From Parvularcula sp. (GTDB taxonomy: Bacteria; Pseudomonadota; Alphaproteobacteria; Caulobacterales; Parvularculaceae), in contig PAIP01000068.1 in assembly GCA_002704915.1 (NCBI GenBank), forward strand, positions 62,001-126,000: a stretch of 64,000 nucleotides of DNA, in the 5' to 3' direction. Below the pieces are notes generated by a model. That model made no database searches. It had not been told where the DNA came from and was given only the letters and a program-made list of their open reading frames with translations. The position numbers and the translations under genes are program-made. How positions within the stretch are numbered: position 1 is the stretch's first letter; the number at the start of each line of letters is the position of its first letter. Positions 58,451 through 64,000 of this stretch are shown here, one piece after another.

Positions 58451-60844
58451 ATGAAGACGAGAAAATCTACAATTTTGCTCAAAGGCATGCAAAAAGCCGG
58501 ACTAATGGCCTTCTGCTCCAGCCTTGCCATCGGCGCCGCCGGCGCCTCAGCCCAGGAAGGAACGTTGGCCGATGAGGGGAGTGGCGACGTAATCGTCGTA
58601 TCCGCCCGTCGACGGGATGAATCGCTTCTCGATGTGCCGATCGCCGTTACCGCCATCAGCGGCGAACAACTGCAGCTTCAGGGCGCTCAAGACATCACCT
58701 ATCTGAGCCAGTCCGTGCCGAACCTCACGCTGGAAGTCTCGCGCGGCACCAATGCAACACTTACCGCCTTCATTCGCGGCGTCGGTCAGCAAGACCCGGT
58801 CGCAGGTTTTGAAGCCGGCGTCGGCGTTTATGTTGACGATGTCTATCTTAATCGTCCGCAAGCGGCCGTGCTCGACATTTATGATGTAGAACGCATCGAG
58901 GTTCTGCGCGGTCCGCAGGGAACGCTCTATGGCCGGAACAGCGTCGGCGGCGCGGTGAAATATGTGACCCGGCGCTTGGGCGATGAGCCGATGTTCAAAC
59001 TTCGCGCCTCCGGCGGAACTTATGGTCAGTTTGATGTTGTCGGCACGGCGGAAATACCGCTCACGGATGAATTTGCAGTAGGGGGATCGGTTGCGTATCT
59101 GTCGCGGAACGGGTTTGGCGAAAACCTGACCACGGGCGAGGAAAACTATGACAAGGACATCCTCGCCTTCCGCGCCAGCGCCGAATATGACAATGACATC
59201 CTGTTTGTTCGTCTTGCCGGCGACTATCTGAAAGACAAATCAAGCCCGAGAGGGGGGCATCGCCTGATCCCGGGCCTCTTCTCAGGCGCGCCGGTGCTGG
59301 ACGATGTCTTCGATTCGCGCGGCGGCATTACCGGTGAAAATGAAGCGGAGGCCTATGGCGCCGCGCTTCATGTGGAGCTGGCGCTCAACGACAACTGGAC
59401 CATCAAGAACATCGCAGCCTGGCGCAAGGACGATAACCTGCAACAGATCGACTTCGACGCGCTTCCGGCCGCCGATGTGGACGTGCCGGTCATTTATGAG
59501 AACGAGCAGTTTACGGAAGAACTACAGCTTCTATATGAAAGCGATGCGGTCGCCGGCGTTCTCGGCTTCTACTATATCGACGCCAACGCTTTCGACACAT
59601 TCGACGTTGTGCTGGACCTTACCGGCAGCCTGACGCCGCCGCCCTTCGGACCGCTGCCTGGCCTCAACGCCAACACCACCGGCGATGTGGATACGAAATC
59701 CTGGTCTGTCTTCGGCGACCTCACCTTCGATCTCGAAGAAATCTTCGGCCTTTCCGGCGTGGAGCTTGCTGTGGGCGGTCGCTACACCAGCGACAAGCGC
59801 TCCTCCACGGTTCTCCGTCAGACTTACGTGGGCGGCAATTCACCGGCTTTGGGTGGAACCTCATCGGTCGTCATCGCCACGACCTCCGATTTTGAGGGCG
59901 AGAAAACCTTTACGGATTTCAGCCCGCGGGTGTCGCTCTCCTGGAGCCCCAACCCTGATCATAATTTCTACGCCTCCTACAGCCAGGGCTTCAAGGGCGG
60001 CAGCTTCGATCCGCGCGGACAGTCGTCCTCCGTCACCGTCGACTTTGACGGCGACGGCGATGTCGACGGCGACGATATCTTCGAATTCTTCCTGTTCGAG
60101 CCCGAGGAAGTCGACTCCTACGAAATTGGCTGGAAATCACGGCTCGCCGATGGACGGATCACCTCCAATCTCGCGCTCTTCTACGCCGACTACACCAATG
60201 TGCAGATTCCCGGCTCGCAAGGCGGCACCGACCCCGTCACCATGCTGCCGACCTTTATTGGTGTCACGACCAACGCCGGCGGCGCGGAATTCTTCGGCGT
60301 CGAATGGGAAGGCTCCGCACTGCTCGCGGAGGACATGTTCGGCGGCGGCGATTCTTTCACCCTCGGCTGGGGCGGCGGCTGGATCGACGCCGATTACACG
60401 CAGTTCCTGGTGGGAACGGTCGACGTATCGGATCAGCGGGTCGTACAGAACACGCCTGAGTTTTCCGGCGCGATCACCACGAACTACACCCACCCTGCGA
60501 ACTTCTTCGGCCGCGGCGGCGATGTCGCTTTCATTACGCAGGCATCCTACAAGTCGCGCACGAACCAGTTCGAAGTGCCGAATGCGCTGCTCGATCAGGG
60601 CGGCTACGGCCTTCTTGACGCCAGCCTTGTCTGGACATCGGAAGACGGCAAACTCCAGATCGGCGTCCACGGCAAAAACCTTCTCGATCGTGAATACAAG
60701 GTCGCTGGCTACAACTTCATCGCCCAGAATGCGGATGGCAGCCTTGTCACGCCGTTGACGCCGACGCTCGGTCTCGAAGGCGTTCTCACAGCCTTCTACG
60801 GCCCGCCGCGCACCATCACCGGGACGGTGCAAGTTCAGTTCTAG
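58451..60844 (+). CDS. TonB-dependent outer-membrane receptor
   Basis: 797 residues. Signal peptide (ending G-A-S-A-Q at about residue 36), plug with V-I-V-V-S-A-R-R-R-D-E, L-L-D-V-P-I-A-V and ERIEVLRGPQGTLYGRNSVG, and a barrel ending V-Q-V-Q-F. The start ATG 58451 has GGGAGG upstream. A Ca-binding-like Asp-rich stretch (D-F-D-G-D-G-D-V-D-G-D-D) lies in the barrel at about residue 535, reminiscent of EF-hand-like loops. Genes for a membrane-anchored hydrolase and an MFS carrier follow, so a complete outer-to-inner membrane uptake route for an ester-like substrate is likely. Confidence 0.93.
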   Translation: MKTRKSTILLKGMQKAGLMAFCSSLAIGAAGASAQEGTLADEGSGDVIVVSARRRDESLLDVPIAVTAISGEQLQLQGAQDITYLSQSVPNLTLEVSRGTNATLTAFIRGVGQQDPVAGFEAGVGVYVDDVYLNRPQAAVLDIYDVERIEVLRGPQGTLYGRNSVGGAVKYVTRRLGDEPMFKLRASGGTYGQFDVVGTAEIPLTDEFAVGGSVAYLSRNGFGENLTTGEENYDKDILAFRASAEYDNDILFVRLAGDYLKDKSSPRGGHRLIPGLFSGAPVLDDVFDSRGGITGENEAEAYGAALHVELALNDNWTIKNIAAWRKDDNLQQIDFDALPAADVDVPVIYENEQFTEELQLLYESDAVAGVLGFYYIDANAFDTFDVVLDLTGSLTPPPFGPLPGLNANTTGDVDTKSWSVFGDLTFDLEEIFGLSGVELAVGGRYTSDKRSSTVLRQTYVGGNSPALGGTSSVVIATTSDFEGEKTFTDFSPRVSLSWSPNPDHNFYASYSQGFKGGSFDPRGQSSSVTVDFDGDGDVDGDDIFEFFLFEPEEVDSYEIGWKSRLADGRITSNLALFYADYTNVQIPGSQGGTDPVTMLPTFIGVTTNAGGAEFFGVEWEGSALLAEDMFGGGDSFTLGWGGGWIDADYTQFLVGTVDVSDQRVVQNTPEFSGAITTNYTHPANFFGRGGDVAFITQASYKSRTNQFEVPNALLDQGGYGLLDASLVWTSEDGKLQIGVHGKNLLDREYKVAGYNFIAQNADGSLVTPLTPTLGLEGVLTAFYGPPRTITGTVQVQF

Positions 60845-60867
60845 GGGAGACCTCCCCTCCTCGCGAT

Positions 60868-60903
60868 GGGCGGCGGCTGCGTTCTTGCCGTCGCCCTTTT
60901 TTT
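60868..60903 (+). terminator. Intrinsic terminator after the TonB receptor gene
   Basis: A 10-bp stem (60868-60877 with 60887-60896, one G-U pair) and T run 60897-60903. It lies 24 bp after the receptor stop. The hydrolase gene follows at 60934, so it may be an attenuating site within the operon or the hydrolase may have its own promoter. Confidence 0.8.
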
Positions 60904-60933
60904 CCTTCACTTCTTGGCGCTTGAGGGCCCCGG

Positions 60934-61884
60934 ATGAAAAAAATCCTAGTCAGTATCATTGCGCTCCTTGTCATCCTGGGCGCCGCCGCCGGCATCGCCT
61001 ATTGGCGAGCGAGCCAGGGCGCGCCGGCGAGCAGCCTTGAAACACAATATCTCCAGCCCGCTGACCGGTTTCTCGATGTCGCCGGCGCGCGCATCCGCAT
61101 TCGCGAAGAAGGCGAGCCCACTTCGCTGCCGATCATTCTCATTCATGGGTTCACGCACAGTCTTGAAACCTGGGATGGCTGGGCGAATGCGTTGAAAAGC
61201 GACTATCGCGTCATTCGCTACGATCTTCTCGGCCATGGCCTCACCGGCCCTGATCCAAAGGAGCGTTACGCGCCGGAAGAACGGGCCGCCTTTATCGGCG
61301 ACGTGATGGATGCGCTTCAGATCGAGCATGCGGCCATTGCAGGCAATTCGTTAGGCGGCCTCGCGGCCTGGCGCTTCGCGGCGAACAATCCGGACCGCAC
61401 CGAGGCCCTGGTTCTGGTCTCTCCCGGCGCCTACCCCTTGAACGGCGCCGGCGATGAGCCGGCGGAAATTCCTGCGGCCATGAAAGCCTATTTGATGACA
61501 GCGCCGGAAGCGGGCGTCCGGGCGAGCGCCGAAATCATCTATGGCGACGATGAAAAGATAACGGATGCGCGCCTCGCCTCCATGCGCGACATGATGCGCC
61601 GCGAGGGCAATGGAGAAGCGATGATCCGGTCTCTGGAGGAGTTCACCCTTCCCGATCCTACGGCGGCGCTTGCTGGCATCGAAGCGCCGACATTGATCCT
61701 CTGGGGCGAAGAGGACGCCGTCATTCCCATCGCGCAGGGCCGGACCATGGAAGAGACCATGCCCAATGCGCAGTTCATTTCCTATCCGGGCGTCGGCCAT
61801 GCGGCCCAGGAAGAGGCGCCCGAAGCGACTGTCGCTGACGCTATGGCTTTTCTGGCCAAGCATTATCCGGCGAAGGGCGAGTAA
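60934..61884 (+). CDS. Membrane-anchored alpha/beta hydrolase
   Basis: 316 residues. An N-terminal helix (residues 4-24) anchors the protein, probably with the enzyme in the periplasm. Nucleophile elbow A-G-N-S-L-G-G at about residue 137 (Ser), catalytic Asp in G-E-E-D-A-V, His in G-V-G-H-A. Oxyanion segment I-H-G-F-T-H-S. The triad is intact. It would cleave an ester or related bond of an imported compound. Followed directly by the MFS gene (stop-start junction), so co-translation is expected. Confidence 0.9.
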   Translation: MKKILVSIIALLVILGAAAGIAYWRASQGAPASSLETQYLQPADRFLDVAGARIRIREEGEPTSLPIILIHGFTHSLETWDGWANALKSDYRVIRYDLLGHGLTGPDPKERYAPEERAAFIGDVMDALQIEHAAIAGNSLGGLAAWRFAANNPDRTEALVLVSPGAYPLNGAGDEPAEIPAAMKAYLMTAPEAGVRASAEIIYGDDEKITDARLASMRDMMRREGNGEAMIRSLEEFTLPDPTAALAGIEAPTLILWGEEDAVIPIAQGRTMEETMPNAQFISYPGVGHAAQEEAPEATVADAMAFLAKHYPAKGE

Positions 61885-63222
61885 ATGTCAGACGATTCGG
61901 AGAAAGCCTCTGTTTCATCGAGTCCGCTCTACCGGGCCTATGTGCTTTTCATTCTGGTCGTCGTTTACGCCTTCAACTTTATCGACCGCCAGATTGTCGG
62001 CATTCTCGCCGTGCCGATCAAAGCGGACCTTGGGCTTTCCGACACACAGCTTAGCTTGATGGGCGGTCTCGCCTTCGCACTGTTTTACACCTTTCTTGGC
62101 ATTCCTATCGCCATGCTTGCGGACAGGGCGAGCCGCACCTGGATCATGACGGCGGCGCTCGCCATCTGGAGCGCCATGACCGCCGCCTGCGGCTTTGCAC
62201 AGAATTTTCTGCAGCTCTTTCTGGCGCGCCTTGGCGTCGGCGTCGGCGAAGCGGGCGGCGTCGCTCCCGCCTATTCTCTGATCTCCGACTATTTCCCGCC
62301 CGAGAAGCGCGCCCGCGCCCTGTCGATTTATTCTTTCGGCATTCCGGTTGGGTCCGCGCTGGGCATATTGCTTGGCGGCGTTCTGACCACTTATCTTGGC
62401 TGGCGTTCGGCCTTTATCATTGTGGGGCTCGCAGGCCTCGCCATTGCGCCCATCTTCCGGCTCACCATGCGCGAGCCCAAACGCGGCGGCCTTGACGGCG
62501 CCACAGCGGTGACGACGCCCGCCAAGGTTTCCGATGTCGCCATGACGCTGGCGCGCAAGCCAAGTTTCTGGGGCCTGTCTTTCGGCGCGGCGAGTTCTTC
62601 CATGATGGGCTACGGCCTCATCTTCTGGCTGCCGTCTTTCTTCGTGCGCAGCTATGGCGACGCCCTGCCGGGATTCTTTGCCTGGATGCCGGACTTTCTG
62701 ATCCCCGCCAATCCCAGCGCGCTGCTCTACGCTTCCTATTTTTACGCCACTATCTTGCTCCTGGGCGGCGTCGCCGGCATCTGGCTGGGCGGCGTCACGG
62801 CGGACAAATACGGTCAGGAGCGTAAGGGCGCCTATGCGCTCGTACCTGCGCTGGCCTTCATCACCACCATCCCGTTTTTCATCATCGGCGTTCTGGCGCC
62901 GTCGCTTTGGATTGCGTTTCCGGCCTTTCTTGTTCTGCAGGCGTTGAGCCTTGTCTGGCTCGGCCCGGTGCTGTCCGCCTTCCAGCATCTTGTGCAGCCC
63001 AATATGCGCGCCACCGCCTCGGCGCTGTTTCTTTTCATCAACAATCTGATCGGGATCGGGCTCGGCAATCTCGCCATCGGCGCGATTTCGGATCACCTGA
63101 GTGCGCAATATGGCGACGAGTCCCTGCGCTACGCCATTCTTTCGGGCATTGTTTTTTACGTGATCGCTGCCGGATTGTTCATCGCGACAGCGCCGCGGCT
63201 AAAGCGCGACTGGGCGGCGTAA
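61885..63222 (+). CDS. Spinster-like MFS transporter
   Basis: 445 residues, about 12 helices. Signature FNFIDRQIVGILAVPIKADL and loop motif GIPIAMLADRASRT. Starts directly after the hydrolase stop (TAA ATG), so is translationally coupled. Function likely uptake of the hydrolase product. The fifth member of the branch in this window. Confidence 0.9.
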   Translation: MSDDSEKASVSSSPLYRAYVLFILVVVYAFNFIDRQIVGILAVPIKADLGLSDTQLSLMGGLAFALFYTFLGIPIAMLADRASRTWIMTAALAIWSAMTAACGFAQNFLQLFLARLGVGVGEAGGVAPAYSLISDYFPPEKRARALSIYSFGIPVGSALGILLGGVLTTYLGWRSAFIIVGLAGLAIAPIFRLTMREPKRGGLDGATAVTTPAKVSDVAMTLARKPSFWGLSFGAASSSMMGYGLIFWLPSFFVRSYGDALPGFFAWMPDFLIPANPSALLYASYFYATILLLGGVAGIWLGGVTADKYGQERKGAYALVPALAFITTIPFFIIGVLAPSLWIAFPAFLVLQALSLVWLGPVLSAFQHLVQPNMRATASALFLFINNLIGIGLGNLAIGAISDHLSAQYGDESLRYAILSGIVFYVIAAGLFIATAPRLKRDWAA

Positions 63223-63273
63223 GGTTTTTGACCGTCTCGCGCTTTTCTCCGAGAGTCCGCAAATGCGCTCTGC

Positions 63274-64000
63274 CTAGTCCGTTACTGGAAATCCGCCAAA
63301 CGCCCGATAAAGATTGATGACGCTGACCGCATTTTCCAGCTCAACGAGCACCAGTTCCTGGCGAGCGCCATAGTCAGCGCGCTGCGCATCGAGAACGGAT
63401 AGATAATCATCGACGCCGTTGCGGAAACGCGCATCCGCAAGCTCGAATGTTCGTTCAGCCGCCGCGGCCAGGCCTTGAATCGCCTCCACCCGCTCATCAA
63501 TGGTTCGCCGCGTCGCCAATGCGTCCGCCACATCGCGAAACGCCGCCTGCACCGCCCCTTCATAATCGCTGACAGCAATATCCCGATCCACTTTGGCGCC
63601 TTTTAGCTGCGCAAGATTGCGCCCGCCCGTAAAAATCGGCAACGAGACCGATGGCGTAAACGACCATACACCCGTCCCCGCGGAAAAGAGGTTGGCAAGC
63701 TCACCGCTCGTCGTTCCTGCGCTCGCCGTCAACAGGATCCGCGGGAAAAATGCGGCGCGCGCGGCGCCAATATTGGCGTTTGCGGCCATCAAACGACGCT
63801 CCGCAGCCAGAACATCCGGGCGAACCAACAAAATCGATGACGGCACATTGGCGAAGTCGGCATTCAGCGCGACATTGGCAAGCGCATCCTCATCAATTTC
63901 CGGAAGTTGCGCGACGCCAAGCAAAAGGCGCAAAGCGTTTTCATCGCGCGCAATCTGCGCTTCCAGGGCGGCAGCATCCGCACGCGCGCGCAGAACGGAA
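63274..64000 (-). CDS. RND efflux outer-membrane lipoprotein, NodT type (5' part outside window)
   Basis: 242 residues of the C-terminal half; the frame is open to the right edge. V-R-P-D-V-L-A-A-E-R-R-L-M-A-A-N-A-N-I-G-A-A-R-A-A-F-F-P is the repeat signature of the TolC/NodT fold, repeated at the end in R-Y-x-N-G-V-D-D-Y-L-S-V-L-D-A-Q form. These proteins form the outer-membrane duct of tripartite RND efflux pumps. Pump and adaptor genes would lie to the right or elsewhere. Confidence 0.92.
   Translation of the reverse strand, partial: SVLRARADAAALEAQIARDENALRLLLGVAQLPEIDEDALANVALNADFANVPSSILLVRPDVLAAERRLMAANANIGAARAAFFPRILLTASAGTTSGELANLFSAGTGVWSFTPSVSLPIFTGGRNLAQLKGAKVDRDIAVSDYEGAVQAAFRDVADALATRRTIDERVEAIQGLAAAAERTFELADARFRNGVDDYLSVLDAQRADYGARQELVLVELENAVSVINLYRAFGGFPVTD

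Noticed and set aside
61915-63108. 397-codon minus-strand frame opposite the last MFS gene
   Set aside because: Shadow of a transporter with full family signature; strongly charged translation without hydrophobic core.

Overview
The window looks like a chromosomal segment of a free-living, GC-rich alphaproteobacterium. The main reasons are a PhyR-type anti-anti-sigma response regulator, a HWE/HisKA_2-type sensor kinase and repeated GGAAC-N16/17-TGTT promoters of the general stress response (GSR) class. The many TonB-dependent receptors, MFS transporters and TfdA/TauD dioxygenases suggest an oligotroph that scavenges organic molecules, possibly a Caulobacterales, Parvularculales or Sphingomonadales relative. 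That placement is an inference. I saw no rRNA, tRNA, CRISPR array or insertion sequence.

The left third (1-22.7 kb) is catabolic. A truncated sulfatase end and an MFS gene are followed by a long minus-strand cluster read from about 10.07 kb down to 1.96 kb: FAD oxidoreductase, AAHS-like MFS, two-subunit aconitase X, two more MFS transporters and a short-chain dehydrogenase. Diverging from it across an inverted repeat is a PQQ/haem c alcohol dehydrogenase lipoprotein. A TfdA-like dioxygenase, a large TonB receptor with its own terminator, a crystallin-fold secreted protein, and a DUF1800-DUF1501-TonB receptor operon follow.

From 22.9 to 30.0 kb lies a tightly overlapping virB2-B3-B4-B6-B9-B10-B11 operon. 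No virB1, B5, B7, B8, coupling protein or relaxase is visible, so it is a minimal or incomplete type IV secretion system. From 30.2 to 43.7 kb there is a second catabolic region: TfdA/TauD dioxygenases; an MFS, 2-hydroxyacid dehydrogenase and glycerate kinase operon; a LigM/DesA-like tetrahydrofolate O-demethylase; and an MmyB-type regulator diverging from a BKACE-SDR-cupin-cupin operon. It ends with an MFS-thioesterase pair.

From 43.8 to 57.1 kb there is a stress island. It encodes Pmp3, two DUF1328 miniproteins, DUF883 and holin-like membrane proteins, an ATP-grasp enzyme, PhyR with a ribbon-helix-helix protein and sensor kinase, an ECF sigma factor with a tiny anti-sigma-like partner, a Crp/Fnr regulator, a diacylglycerol-kinase-like protein and an AI-2E-family permease. 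Nine promoter-like sites of nearly identical form (GGAAC, 16-17 bp, TGTT) stand in front of these units. One of them has no gene directly behind it but is followed by a structured, C-rich, hairpin-ended stretch that I propose is a GSR-controlled small RNA (about 45342-45460). The last 7 kb hold an AraC regulator, a TonB receptor, a membrane-anchored alpha/beta hydrolase, another spinster-like MFS and the end of a NodT-type outer-membrane efflux protein.
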